Assembly (NCBI RefSeq): GCF_003952185.1
Contig: NZ_RXFS01000001.1
Location: forward strand, 620,001 to 684,000
Source: Variovorax sp. 679
Lineage (GTDB): Bacteria > Pseudomonadota > Gammaproteobacteria > Burkholderiales > Burkholderiaceae_C
Reading direction: 5' to 3'
DNA length: 64,000 bases
Shown: one piece after another, positions 18,086 through 27,469 of the stretch
Position numbering within the stretch: the stretch's first letter is position 1
How the letters are laid out: each line of letters begins with the position of its first letter
Position numbers and translations under genes: made by a program
The notes under the pieces: generated by a model
Database searches by the model: none
Seen by the model: only the letters and a program-made list of their open reading frames with translations
What the model was told of the DNA's origin: nothing

Positions 18086-18904
18086 ATGGACAACGATGCT
18101 CACGGCGACTCGCGACAGGTGGCCATGGTGGGCTGCGACGAGGCTCAGGCACGGGCCTGGGGCCAGAAGCTGCGCCTGATGGGCTGCACGCCGGTTTCCT
18201 TCGACAGCAGCGCCGACTTCCTGCGCGCGGCGACACAGGGCAGCCATTTCGACCTGTTGCTGGTCGTGCTGAGGGACGAGGGCGCGTGGCCGGTGCTGAC
18301 GGCCATGTGCAAGGCCCTGCGCATGCCGATCTTCCTGGTGGCCAACGCGATGCAGCGCGAACTGCTGGCAGAGGTGCTTTCGGCATCGGGCCCCGAATCG
18401 CAGGGCGCGGGCATCGATTTCGCGGTGCTGCCGGTCGACGACTTCGAGGTGGAGCTGCGGGTGCGCGAGGCGCTGCGGCGCAACGAGAAGCTGCTGCATG
18501 CGCCGGCGGTGAGCGCGACGTTCGGCGACTACCGCTTCATCGGCAGCCGCAAGGTCGTGGTGAACAAGGGTGAGGAAGTGCGCCTGAAGCCGCGCGAGTT
18601 CGAACTGGCGCTGCTGCTGTTCCGCAATGCCGACAGGCTGCTGGAGCGCGAATGGCTGCTGGGCTCGCTATGGACGGAGTCGCGCATCGAGCGCAAGAGC
18701 CGCGTGCTCGACTGCTGCGTGGCGAACGTCCGCCGCAAGCTGTCGCTGCACAAGGGCAATGAATTCGTCCTGCATTCGGTATACGGGCGCGGCTACGAGC
18801 TTCGTCATGTGACGGCCCGGCCGATTGCGGGGCCGGTGGACGACTCGGGCTTTCCGGACACGTCGAACGAACCGGTCTGGCTGAGGGAAGCTGCCCGCGC
18901 GTGA
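18086..18904 (+). CDS. OmpR-type DNA-binding regulator with degenerate receiver
   Basis: A 272-residue protein starting at ATG 18086, with AAGGA about 10 bases upstream. Residues about 10-130 resemble a receiver domain, but the usual phospho-Asp position reads DLLLVVLRD instead of DLILLDL, so the acceptor is Val. The C-terminal winged helix (about 150-250) is clear: LKPREFELALLLFRNADRLL, then VLDCCVANVRRKL and VYGRGYEL. It therefore probably regulates without phosphorylation from a kinase, and no kinase gene is adjacent. It lies between the YadA-type anchor and the phosphopantetheinyl transferase. Control of one or both nearby adhesin genes is a reasonable guess, not shown. Confidence 0.8.
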   Translation: MDNDAHGDSRQVAMVGCDEAQARAWGQKLRLMGCTPVSFDSSADFLRAATQGSHFDLLLVVLRDEGAWPVLTAMCKALRMPIFLVANAMQRELLAEVLSASGPESQGAGIDFAVLPVDDFEVELRVREALRRNEKLLHAPAVSATFGDYRFIGSRKVVVNKGEEVRLKPREFELALLLFRNADRLLEREWLLGSLWTESRIERKSRVLDCCVANVRRKLSLHKGNEFVLHSVYGRGYELRHVTARPIAGPVDDSGFPDTSNEPVWLREAARA

Positions 18905-19043
18905 CGCAAACGCATCGCGGGGCGGCAGAAAGCGTGACGATCGCCGGCCTCGAGGAACCGCCACCATCGAACGGGGCGGGTGCCTGGGCTACCTCTACCA
19001 ACGCCGGCGGACCGTCCCCTCCAGTATCGGCGCGCAAACTTAA

Positions 19044-19061
19044 GCCGGGCTGAATCCCGGC
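19044..19061. repeat. Small inverted repeat upstream of the phosphopantetheinyl transferase
   Basis: GCCGGG, six bases, CCCGGC, about 23 bp before the start codon at 19084. It has no T-run, so it is not a canonical terminator. It could be a 5' hairpin or an operator. Confidence 0.4.
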
Positions 19062-19083
19062 GGGTCGCGCCAGAATCCGGTGC

Positions 19084-19869
<786 letters not shown>

Positions 19870-20688
19870 CTACTGGCTGCGCTGCGCCTCGAATTCGGCC
19901 CGGTTCCACAGCTCGAAGTACAACACCTCCGACCACTGCAGCCCGAGCGGGTGCTCCGTGGCGCGGGTGCGGGTGCTGTCGCAGTCGTCGTCCAGGCGAA
20001 GCCCGAAGAAGGCGTCCAGCGGGGCCGCGCACTTCTGCACGGTCGCCTTTTTCAGCAGCCGCGCGGCCTCGGCGAGGTCGGCAGGCAAGGCATCGATGGC
20101 GGCGCCCACGTGGAGGCATCGCGCGATCTCCTGCTCCACGCAGGATCGCAGCGCCGCTTCCTCCTCTTCGGACATGGTGTCGAGCTCGATGGTCTCCAGG
20201 AGCAGGTAGCGGTCGCGATGGGCTTCGAGGAAGGCGATCGTCTCGTCCAGCCAGATGGACAGTTGCGTCGAAGCAATGACCGGCGCCGCTGCTACTGCAG
20301 GAGCGGCCGTCCGCGGTGAGACAAGCCGCTTGAGACGCCCGAGGAAGGAATCCGGCTGTGCCGCGACGGTGGGTTGCGGCCCGGGCTCCGTGCTGGAAGC
20401 CTGCGCCGCGAGAAGAGCGCGAACGATGCCGATGAATCGCCGAACGCGCTCGAAACCGGGATCGAAGCCGCTGCTGATTGCATGAAGCCTGGTCTTGCGC
20501 CCGGGCTCGTCGCCGTCGAACCCGTCCGACACCAGCGAGGCACACAACTGCGGATCGCCCGACATCAGGAGCCGATACATGAACGGCACGTCGTACGCCC
20601 ATTCGGACAGGCCCGAGATCGTGTCCGGGCGATCGGCATATGAGGCGGGCCTATTGCCGAGACTGTAGAGATAGGAACGGTTGGCCAT
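19870..20688 (-). CDS. Conserved hypothetical protein (MANRSYLYS N-terminus)
   Basis: A 272-residue soluble protein with no signal peptide or membrane segment. It opens with MANRSYLYSLGNRPASY, a sequence start I associate with a family of uncharacterised cytoplasmic proteins. A Pro/Ala linker at about 100-135 separates an N-terminal segment from an acidic helical C-terminal one (LETIELDTMSEEEEAALRSC). The C-terminus is Trp/Tyr rich (LQWSEVLYFELWNRAEFEAQ). No catalytic motif is recognisable. It converges on the phosphopantetheinyl transferase with zero spacing, and its upstream side is the AT-rich island. Function unknown. Confidence 0.75.
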   Translation of the reverse strand: MANRSYLYSLGNRPASYADRPDTISGLSEWAYDVPFMYRLLMSGDPQLCASLVSDGFDGDEPGRKTRLHAISSGFDPGFERVRRFIGIVRALLAAQASSTEPGPQPTVAAQPDSFLGRLKRLVSPRTAAPAVAAAPVIASTQLSIWLDETIAFLEAHRDRYLLLETIELDTMSEEEEAALRSCVEQEIARCLHVGAAIDALPADLAEAARLLKKATVQKCAAPLDAFFGLRLDDDCDSTRTRATEHPLGLQWSEVLYFELWNRAEFEAQRSQ

Positions 20689-21186
20689 CTGGAACTCCCC
20701 GGTTCGCGCGCAATTGTTCGGGCGCTTTTGCCTGATTCTATAAGCCGGCCGAACGGACTTCGGGCCGTCTCTCCGTGGAAATGCACGGATTGAATACTAA
20801 CTGAGTCAATTTTTATGAATATTCATAAGGAGTCGCCACTTAATACATCAAATTTCAACAGAATCAACGATGCACCAAATAATGGCATCACATTTTTGGC
20901 GCATGAGATACCAAAATAATGATTACTAAAAATAACTTCATTGATCAGGTTAAATAAACATGGTAGATATTTAATTTATTAGTAACTTAATATTACTATC
21001 CAATCTACATTTGCGATTGAAAATTCAGATCAATTCGACACGATGACTCCAAAATGAGACACGACTGGTTGCAATAAATCGCCTCACTCCTAAGATTTAT
21101 TTGGTTTAACAATAATTTCCAAATATTTCTCAGCCTGAATGGAATTGCAGCCATTCAATGGCTTTTCAAACGGATGGATGGGGCAC
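20689..21186. promoter_or_regulatory. AT-rich intergenic island upstream of the adhesin
   Basis: About 500 bp with no credible gene. From about 20790 to 21130 it is strikingly AT rich against the GC-rich background, with runs such as TATTTAATTTATTAGTAACTT. It holds a 16-bp perfect palindrome (20813-20828) and several potential -10 boxes. It probably carries the promoter of the adhesin gene and may be a target of an H-NS/MvaT/Bv3F-like silencer; that is inference from composition only. Confidence 0.65.
20813..20828. promoter_or_regulatory. 16-bp perfect palindrome TTATGAATATTCATAA
   Basis: A perfect self-complementary 16-mer in the AT-rich island, about 360 bp before the adhesin start and about 125 bp before the start of the divergent unknown gene. 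It has the form of a homodimeric repressor or activator site. The cognate protein is not known. Confidence 0.5.
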
Positions 21187-24100
21187 ATGAACACAACTTA
21201 TCGCTCGCTCTGGAACGAATCCCTGGGCGCCTGGGTCGCGGCGTCGGAACTCACCTGTTCCCGGGGCAAGCGCAGCGGCGCCTGCGTCACGGCGGTCGGC
21301 GCGCTCACATTGCCCCCGTCGGGGCGCTTGCGCGCAGGAGTCATGACCGCGCTGCTGGCGATGGGCGGGATCGGTGGGGCCTCTGTGGCGCAGGCGCAGT
21401 CGGTCGACTGCTCGGCCTCGCCCTTCAACCTGTACAACGGCACTGCCTCGTGCATGGGCTTCCAGTCCAAGGCCTCAGGAATCGGAGCAACCGCGCTCGG
21501 TTCTCTTGCGCAAGCCCAGCAACTCGGCGGGCTCGCTGTGGGGTACAACTCCCTGAGCTCCGCACAGAATTCGATCTCCCTGGGGTTTCAGGCCTTTAGC
21601 TCAGGCGTCAATTCCATCTATCTGGGCGCCCGCACCGGGCCCACCACTGGCGCACTGGCCGATGGCGCCATCGGCATCGGCACGGACGTGACCGCCAACG
21701 CCCTCAGCACCGTTGCCATTGGCTCCCTGTCCCAGGCAACCGCGTTGCGCGCCGTCGCGGTGGGAAACCAGGCAATGGCAACCAGTGAAGCAGCCACCGC
21801 CTTCGGGAACGGTACTCGAGCGCAAGGGAACAGTTCGCTTGCGCTCGGTGCGCAAGCGATCGCTGTCGGCGACAGCACAGTCGCGGTCGGCCAGGGTGCC
21901 GGCGCGGGCTCGACGATCGCCAATACGGGCTCGGCCGCGGTGGGTATCGCAGCCGGAACGCTGGTCAGCGGCGCGCAGAACACCGCCATGGGGGGAGGCA
22001 TTGCGAGCGCGATGCGGGGTGCGGGTTCGGGCGTCACGGGAGCGCGCAATGTCGCCTTCGGCACAGGCGACGGCAGCGTCGCCTACGACGCCACTTTGAA
22101 GGCATCCGCGGGCAGCCTGGTGACGGGTAACGACAACGTCGCCATCGGCACCAACGCAGGCATCGGCGTCGCCAGCAACGCGACGACCTCCATCGGCCTC
22201 AATGCGAATGCCAGCGCGAACAACGCGGTTGCGATCGGCCCCCTGACCAACGCGGCGGGCACCAGTTCCGCGGCGCTCGGCAACCTCGCCAATGCTTCGG
22301 CGGACTTCTCTCTGGCCATGGGCAACCAGGCCCTGTCGAGCGGCGTCGGCTCGGTCGCGGCGGGGTCGGGCGCCAACGCAGCGGCCGATGGCACCGTGGC
22401 GATGGGCAACAACGCCACCGCGAGTGCCACGCGCGCGACCGCACTGGGATTCGGTACCTCGGCCGCCAAGAACGCCACCGCGGTGGGCACGCTTGCCGCA
22501 GCGACCGGTGAGCAGGCGGTCGCCATCGGCAGCAGCGCCAAGGCCTCCGCGCTCAATGCGATCGCTATGGGCTTCAACACCGTTGCCGACTCCGCGGACG
22601 CAGTCGCCATCGGCAACAGTTCGAAGGCCACCGGCGGCAAGGCCGTGGCCATCGGCTCCGGCAACGTCGCCAACGGCAACGGCGCGGTGGCCATCGGCGA
22701 CCCGAACACCGCCACCGGCAACGGCGCGATCGCAAGCGGCCTCGACAACACCGCGACCGGCAACGGCACCGTGGCGATGGGCAACACCAACAAGGTCGGC
22801 GGCGGCGGCCAGGGTGTGGGCGTGCCCGGCACGCCGGCGCAGGGCGCGGTCGGCATCGGTTTTCAGAACACCGTGATCGGACAAGGCAGTGTGGCGATCG
22901 GCAGCACCAGCCAGGCACTGGCGGCCGGTGCGGTCGCCTTCGGCGATACGGCCATTGCCAACAATGCAGGTGACGTAGCGCTCGGCTCCGGCTCGGTAAC
23001 CGCGACGGCCGTGGGAACTCCCAGCGTCACGATCAACGGCACGACGCACAAGTTCCAGGGCGTCAACCCCACGAGCACCGTCAGCGTCGGTGCGCCGGGC
23101 ACCGAGCGCACCATCACCAATGTGGCCGCCGGCAGGATCTCCGGGACCTCCACCGATGCCATCAACGGCAGCCAGCTGTCCGCCACCAACGACGCGATCG
23201 CGGAGGTGGCGACCACGGCCGGCAAGGGCTGGAACCTGACCACGGCCCAGACGGGCACCGGCACGGCAACGGGCACCAGCTTGCAGAACATCGCGCCGGG
23301 CACCGCCGTCACCTACACGGCGGGCAACAACATCGCCATCACGCAAAACGGTGCCGAAGTGCAGATCGCCACCAGCGCGACGCCCAGCTTCACCAGCGTG
23401 ACCACGGGCGGCACGGTGATGAACAACAGCGGCCTCACGATCACGGGCGGCCCGAGCGTGACGATCACGGGCATCAACGCCAACAACACCGTGATCACCA
23501 ACGTGGCGCCCGGCGTGGCGCCTACCGACGCGGTCAACGTGAGCCAGCTGAACACCACGATCACGGCCAACAGGATCAAGTACTACAGCGTCAACTCCAC
23601 CGGCGGCGGCAACGAGGACAACCTCGGCGCGACAGGCGCCGACGCCGTCGCCTCGGGCAAGAACGCCAGCGCGACCGTCGACGGCGGGGTCGCGCTCGGC
23701 TCAGGCTCCGTCTCCGACCGGGCGATCGCGGCCGGCACCGGCAACATCCCCGCCGGCAGCGCGCTGATCCCCTTCAACACCGCCGACCGCACGCTGCTCG
23801 GCGCGGTCTCCGTGGGCAGCGCCACCACCTATCGCCAGATCACCAACGTCGCCGACGGCACGCAGGCGCAGGACGCAGTCACGGTGCGCCAGCTCAGCGG
23901 TGCGCTGCAGTCCTTCGCGGTCACGCCGATCAAGTACTTCCACGCCAACTCCGCGGCGGCCGACTCGCTGGCCATCGGCACGGAGTCGGTGGCGGTCGGC
24001 CCGCAGACGGTGGTCAACGGCAACAACGGCGTGGGCATCGGCAACGGCGCCGTGGTGCAGCAGACCGCGCCGGGCGGCATCGCGATCGGCCAGGGCGCGA

Positions 24101-24900
24101 CCTCGCACCTGGCCGACTCCATCGCGCTGGGCACGCAGTCGTCCGCAGCCGCGGTGCAGGGCGTCGCGCTGGGCGCGGGCACCAACGTGACGCAGGCCGG
24201 CGGTGTTGCGCTGGGCGCGGGCTCGGTGGCTTCGACGGCCGCGGGCGTGGCGGGCTACGTGCCGCCCACCGCCACCGATGCGCAACGCATTGCCATCGGC
24301 GCGACCACCAGCACGCTGGCGGCCGTGTCGGTGGGCAATGCGGCCAGCGGCCAGTTCCGGCAGATCACCGGCGTGGCAGCGGGCACGGCCGACAGCGACG
24401 CGGTCAACGTCTCGCAGCTCAGGGGCGTGCAGGGCACAGTCGCAGCCATCGACCAGTCGACGGTCAAGTACGACACCAACGCGAACGGCACGGTCAACTA
24501 CAACAGCGTGACCATGGGCGGCAGCAACTCCACCGGCCCGGTCACGGTGCACAACGTGGCGCCGGGCGTGGCGGGCACCGACGCCGTCAACGTCAACCAG
24601 CTCAACGCGGTCAGCGGCGGCCTGAACAACCGCATCAACGCCCTCGGCGACCGCCTCGACGGCGTCGAGAAGAACGCCTATGCCGGTGTCGCTGCCGCCA
24701 TGGCGCTGCAGATGCCCGGGAGCTACGTGCCGGGCAAGACGGTCATGCGCATCGGCGCGGGCTCCTTCAAGGGCCAGAGCGCGGTGGGCGTCAGCTTCCG
24801 TCGCACCTCCGACAACAACGCCTGGAGCATCACCGGCGGCGTGGCCACCAGCCGTGCCGGGGTGGGCGCCACGGTCGGCGCGGAATGGGTCTTCAACTGA
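21187..24900 (+). CDS. YadA-like trimeric autotransporter adhesin
   Basis: A 1237-residue surface adhesin of the type Vc secretion family. I start it at ATG 21187 because the sequence there is a clear extended signal peptide region (MNTTYRSLWNESLGAWVAAS), followed by a signal peptide ending near AQAQSVDC. Residues about 90-570 are head repeats of the YadA type (AVAIGSSAKASALNAIAMG and many alike). Long stalk segments then alternate with neck motifs (ITNVAAGRISGTSTDAINGS, ITNVAPGVAPTDAVNVSQLN). The C-terminal four-strand anchor (about 1140-1237) ends VGATVGAEWVFN. Three chains would form the barrel and fibre. It is preceded by the AT-rich island and overlaps or abuts an OmpA-like lipoprotein gene. 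Confidence 0.95.
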   Translation: MNTTYRSLWNESLGAWVAASELTCSRGKRSGACVTAVGALTLPPSGRLRAGVMTALLAMGGIGGASVAQAQSVDCSASPFNLYNGTASCMGFQSKASGIGATALGSLAQAQQLGGLAVGYNSLSSAQNSISLGFQAFSSGVNSIYLGARTGPTTGALADGAIGIGTDVTANALSTVAIGSLSQATALRAVAVGNQAMATSEAATAFGNGTRAQGNSSLALGAQAIAVGDSTVAVGQGAGAGSTIANTGSAAVGIAAGTLVSGAQNTAMGGGIASAMRGAGSGVTGARNVAFGTGDGSVAYDATLKASAGSLVTGNDNVAIGTNAGIGVASNATTSIGLNANASANNAVAIGPLTNAAGTSSAALGNLANASADFSLAMGNQALSSGVGSVAAGSGANAAADGTVAMGNNATASATRATALGFGTSAAKNATAVGTLAAATGEQAVAIGSSAKASALNAIAMGFNTVADSADAVAIGNSSKATGGKAVAIGSGNVANGNGAVAIGDPNTATGNGAIASGLDNTATGNGTVAMGNTNKVGGGGQGVGVPGTPAQGAVGIGFQNTVIGQGSVAIGSTSQALAAGAVAFGDTAIANNAGDVALGSGSVTATAVGTPSVTINGTTHKFQGVNPTSTVSVGAPGTERTITNVAAGRISGTSTDAINGSQLSATNDAIAEVATTAGKGWNLTTAQTGTGTATGTSLQNIAPGTAVTYTAGNNIAITQNGAEVQIATSATPSFTSVTTGGTVMNNSGLTITGGPSVTITGINANNTVITNVAPGVAPTDAVNVSQLNTTITANRIKYYSVNSTGGGNEDNLGATGADAVASGKNASATVDGGVALGSGSVSDRAIAAGTGNIPAGSALIPFNTADRTLLGAVSVGSATTYRQITNVADGTQAQDAVTVRQLSGALQSFAVTPIKYFHANSAAADSLAIGTESVAVGPQTVVNGNNGVGIGNGAVVQQTAPGGIAIGQGATSHLADSIALGTQSSAAAVQGVALGAGTNVTQAGGVALGAGSVASTAAGVAGYVPPTATDAQRIAIGATTSTLAAVSVGNAASGQFRQITGVAAGTADSDAVNVSQLRGVQGTVAAIDQSTVKYDTNANGTVNYNSVTMGGSNSTGPVTVHNVAPGVAGTDAVNVNQLNAVSGGLNNRINALGDRLDGVEKNAYAGVAAAMALQMPGSYVPGKTVMRIGAGSFKGQSAVGVSFRRTSDNNAWSITGGVATSRAGVGATVGAEWVFN

Positions 24901-24932
24901 TCGCGATACCGATGAACAGGACGAACTCCATC

Positions 24933-25859
24933 ATGAACAACAAGACTCTTCAGGCCGAGACCCCTTCTCTTTCCCTTTCCACTGTTCCCGCGGTTCGCGT
25001 CGCGCCGCTCGCCGCGCTCTGCCTCGCTGCACTGATGGCTGGCGGCTGCGCCAGCCCGAGCTACACCATCACGCCGGAGATGCAGGCCAGGGCCGCTTCG
25101 GAAAACCCGGCGCCGCCGAAAGACGAAGACTTTCCCGCACCGACCTCGGCCAAGTGGCAGCAGGGCGCCTTCCCCAGCCTCGAGGCCTTGCGCACCATGC
25201 GCACCGGCATGGGCAAGGACCAAGTGCGCGAGCTGCTGGGCTTTCCGCACTTCAGCGAGGGGCTGGGCGGCGTGCGCGAGTGGAACTACATCTTCCACTT
25301 CCGCACCGGCGCGGGGCCGGAGTACATCACCTGCCAGTACATGGTCCGCTTCAATGCAGACGTGCTGGCCAACGGGTTGTACTGGAAGGGACCGGGCTGC
25401 GCGGACTTGCTCAGGCCCGCGCCCGTGGCGGCGAGACCTGTCGCGCCCGTTCAGCCGGCGGTCGCTCCCGTGAAGACGACGCTCGGCGCCGACGGCCTCT
25501 TCCGCTTCGACGGCCGTTCGCTGGCCGACCTGCTGCCCGAAGGCCGGCGCAAGCTGGACGCCCTGGCGAGCGACATCAAGGGCAGCGCCGGATCGGTGGA
25601 TTCGATCAGGATCACGGGCCATACCGACCGGCTCGGCAGCAGCAGCTACAACCAGGCACTCTCGCTGGCGCGCGCCGATACCGTGCGCAACTACCTGGCG
25701 CAGGCCGGTGTACCGGCGCAGGCCATGCAGGTCCAGGGCAAGGGCGCATCGGAGCCGAAGGTGCAATGTGCACAGGCGAAGCGAGCAGAACTGATCGACT
25801 GCCTCGCTCCGAACCGGCGTGTCGAGATCGAGGTTGCGCAGAGACGGCCAGGGTCTTGA
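24933..25859 (+). CDS. OmpA/BamE-like outer-membrane lipoprotein linked to the adhesin
   Basis: A 308-residue predicted lipoprotein. The signal peptide has a lipobox-like LMAGGC with Cys near residue 39. A SmpA/OmlA (BamE-like) domain follows (about 75-140: MRTGMGKDQVRELLGFPHFS then WNYIFHFRT), then a linker and an OmpA C-terminal peptidoglycan-binding domain (about 195-300: IRITGHTDRLGSSSYNQALS ending in NRRVEIEV). In-frame ATGs at 24912 and 24885 are possible; 24933 is the closest to the signal peptide. It is directly downstream of the adhesin, so it probably assists adhesin export or anchors the envelope, by analogy with lipoproteins paired with trimeric autotransporters. Confidence 0.85.
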   Translation: MNNKTLQAETPSLSLSTVPAVRVAPLAALCLAALMAGGCASPSYTITPEMQARAASENPAPPKDEDFPAPTSAKWQQGAFPSLEALRTMRTGMGKDQVRELLGFPHFSEGLGGVREWNYIFHFRTGAGPEYITCQYMVRFNADVLANGLYWKGPGCADLLRPAPVAARPVAPVQPAVAPVKTTLGADGLFRFDGRSLADLLPEGRRKLDALASDIKGSAGSVDSIRITGHTDRLGSSSYNQALSLARADTVRNYLAQAGVPAQAMQVQGKGASEPKVQCAQAKRAELIDCLAPNRRVEIEVAQRRPGS

Positions 25860-25959
25860 ACTCGCGCGGTACGCCCGCCTCGATCCCGGATGAACCGCGG
25901 CACCGGTTCCGCCCGCTGCCGGGCAGAATCGCGGCAACGGCCATCGAAGGACTGAAGAC

Positions 25960-27009
25960 GTGCCCCTCTTTCATCTCCCTGCATTGCGCGGCGGCCTGCT
26001 AGCCTTGATGGCGGCGGCGCTGTTCGGCATCAGCACGCCATTGGTCCAGCGCGCCGGCGCGGGACTCGGCGCCTTCACCACCGCCGCCCTGCTCTATGCC
26101 GGTGCCGCATTCATGGGCGCCTGGCTGCGCCAGCCGGTGGAGCGCGAAGCAGCCCTGCGGCGCGCCGACCTGAAGCGGCTGTCGTGGATGGCCCTGTTCG
26201 GAGCCGTCATCGGCCCCGTGGCGCTGGCCTGGGGCCTGCAGCACACCAGCGGCACCAGCGCCTCGCTCATGCTCGCGCTCGAAGCGCTGTTCACCGCGGT
26301 GCTGGCGCGCACGCTCTACCGCGAGGTGATGGACCGCCGCGTCTGGAGCGCGATGTTGCTGCTGCTCGCCGGCGGCATGGTGCTTGTGATCGACCGCGGC
26401 CTCAGCGGCGGCGTGCAATTGCTGGGGCTGCTCGCGGTGCTGGCGGCCACCGCTGCATGGGGCATCGACAACACCCTGTCGCGCGCGCTGGCCGAGCGCG
26501 ATCCAGGCCAGGTGGTGCTCGGCAAATCCTTGCTTGGCGCAGGCGCCACGGCAGTGCTCGCCGTTGCGGCGGGCGAGCCCTTGCCCGGCTGGACCGCCGC
26601 CCTTGCACTGCTCGCCATCGGCGCGAGCGGCTACGGACTCAGCTTGCGGCTCTACCTGCTGGCGCAGCGGGCCTTCGGCGCGGCACGCACCGGCTCGGTG
26701 TTTGCCTTCGCGCCGTTCATCGGTGCGCTGGTCGCCATCGCGCTCGGGGACCGCGCCTTGAGCTGGGGCATGGCGACCGGCGGCCTTCTGATGCTTGCCG
26801 GTGTCGCCCTCCATCTGGCGGAATCCCATGGTCACACACACGACCATGAGCCGCTCGATCACGAGCACGCGCATCGGCATGACGACGGCCATCACGACCA
26901 CGTGCACGACCCGATGCCAGCGGGCGAGCACAGCCATTCGCACCACCACGCGCCGTTGCGCCACACGCATGCGCATGTGCCGGACGCGCATCACGCGCAT
27001 CCGCACTGA
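25960..27009 (+). CDS. DMT/EamA-family transporter with His-rich C-terminal tail
   Basis: A 349-residue inner-membrane protein from GTG 25960, with GAAGG 10 bases upstream. It has about ten membrane helices in two EamA halves (ALFGISTPLVQRAGAGLGAF ... SWMALFGAVIGPVALAWGLQ ... GVFAFAPFIGAL-like SVFAFAPFIGALVAIALG). After residue about 285 comes a 60-residue tail with more than 20 His and many Asp, for example HDDGHHDHVHD and HSHHHAPLRHTHAH. Such tails bind Ni, Co or Zn in other metal transporters. EamA proteins often export metabolites, so a metal-linked role is inference. The gene converges on the chromate operon with a 4 bp gap. Confidence 0.85.
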   Translation: MPLFHLPALRGGLLALMAAALFGISTPLVQRAGAGLGAFTTAALLYAGAAFMGAWLRQPVEREAALRRADLKRLSWMALFGAVIGPVALAWGLQHTSGTSASLMLALEALFTAVLARTLYREVMDRRVWSAMLLLLAGGMVLVIDRGLSGGVQLLGLLAVLAATAAWGIDNTLSRALAERDPGQVVLGKSLLGAGATAVLAVAAGEPLPGWTAALALLAIGASGYGLSLRLYLLAQRAFGAARTGSVFAFAPFIGALVAIALGDRALSWGMATGGLLMLAGVALHLAESHGHTHDHEPLDHEHAHRHDDGHHDHVHDPMPAGEHSHSHHHAPLRHTHAHVPDAHHAHPH

Positions 27010-27013
27010 GGCC

Positions 27014-27469
27014 TCAGGCCATGGCCGGCGGCCAGTTGTGCGTTTCGCCCTGGCCGTCGCGGCACCAGGCATGGAGCGCGTCGTACATCACCAGGCCGTG
27101 GCGCAGCATCTCGTGATCGTCCGCAAAAACGCGCGAGAGGCCGAGCGAGATGGCGTACAGGCCCGCCGACTGCGGCGCCAGGTCGAGCCGCGAGGTGTCG
27201 GCGCCCCGCACGATCGTTGCCAGCGTCTGGAGCGCCGGATCGGCCAGCCCATACTTCGCAAGGAAGGCATCGAAGCTGCACAGCTCCCCGACGTGGCTGA
27301 GCTCGACGCCGGGAATGTCATACGGCACGGCGCCCGTCTCGGCCGCGATGCGCAGCACGTCGGTCTTCGGCACGTACAGGAACTCGGCCTCCCGGTCGAT
27401 GAAACGCAGGACCAGCCACGGGCAGGCAATGCGGTCGATCTTCGGGCGCTCGCGCGTGATCCATTTCAT
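27014..27469 (-). CDS. ChrB C-terminal domain-like chromate resistance protein
   Basis: A 151-residue protein of the ChrB family (C-terminal domain only). Hallmarks: KWITRERPKIDRIACPWLVL at the start, IDREAEFLYVPKTDVL, ELCSFDAFLAKYGL, and HGLVMYDALHAWCRD near the end. ChrB is linked to chromate-inducible expression of chr operons; full ChrB also carries an N-terminal domain absent here. It overlaps the superoxide dismutase-rhodanese gene by four bases (ATGA) and is the last gene of the operon. Confidence 0.88.
   Translation of the reverse strand: MKWITRERPKIDRIACPWLVLRFIDREAEFLYVPKTDVLRIAAETGAVPYDIPGVELSHVGELCSFDAFLAKYGLADPALQTLATIVRGADTSRLDLAPQSAGLYAISLGLSRVFADDHEMLRHGLVMYDALHAWCRDGQGETHNWPPAMA

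Noticed and set aside
19025..19050. Minus-strand TTAAGTTT followed by GCCGATAC, resembling a FliA promoter
   Set aside because: The two boxes are separated by only four bases; FliA needs about eleven.
21601..23346. 581-codon minus-strand frame opposite the adhesin
   Set aside because: It is the antisense of the regular adhesin repeats, rich in Arg/Gly/Asp, with no start signals.
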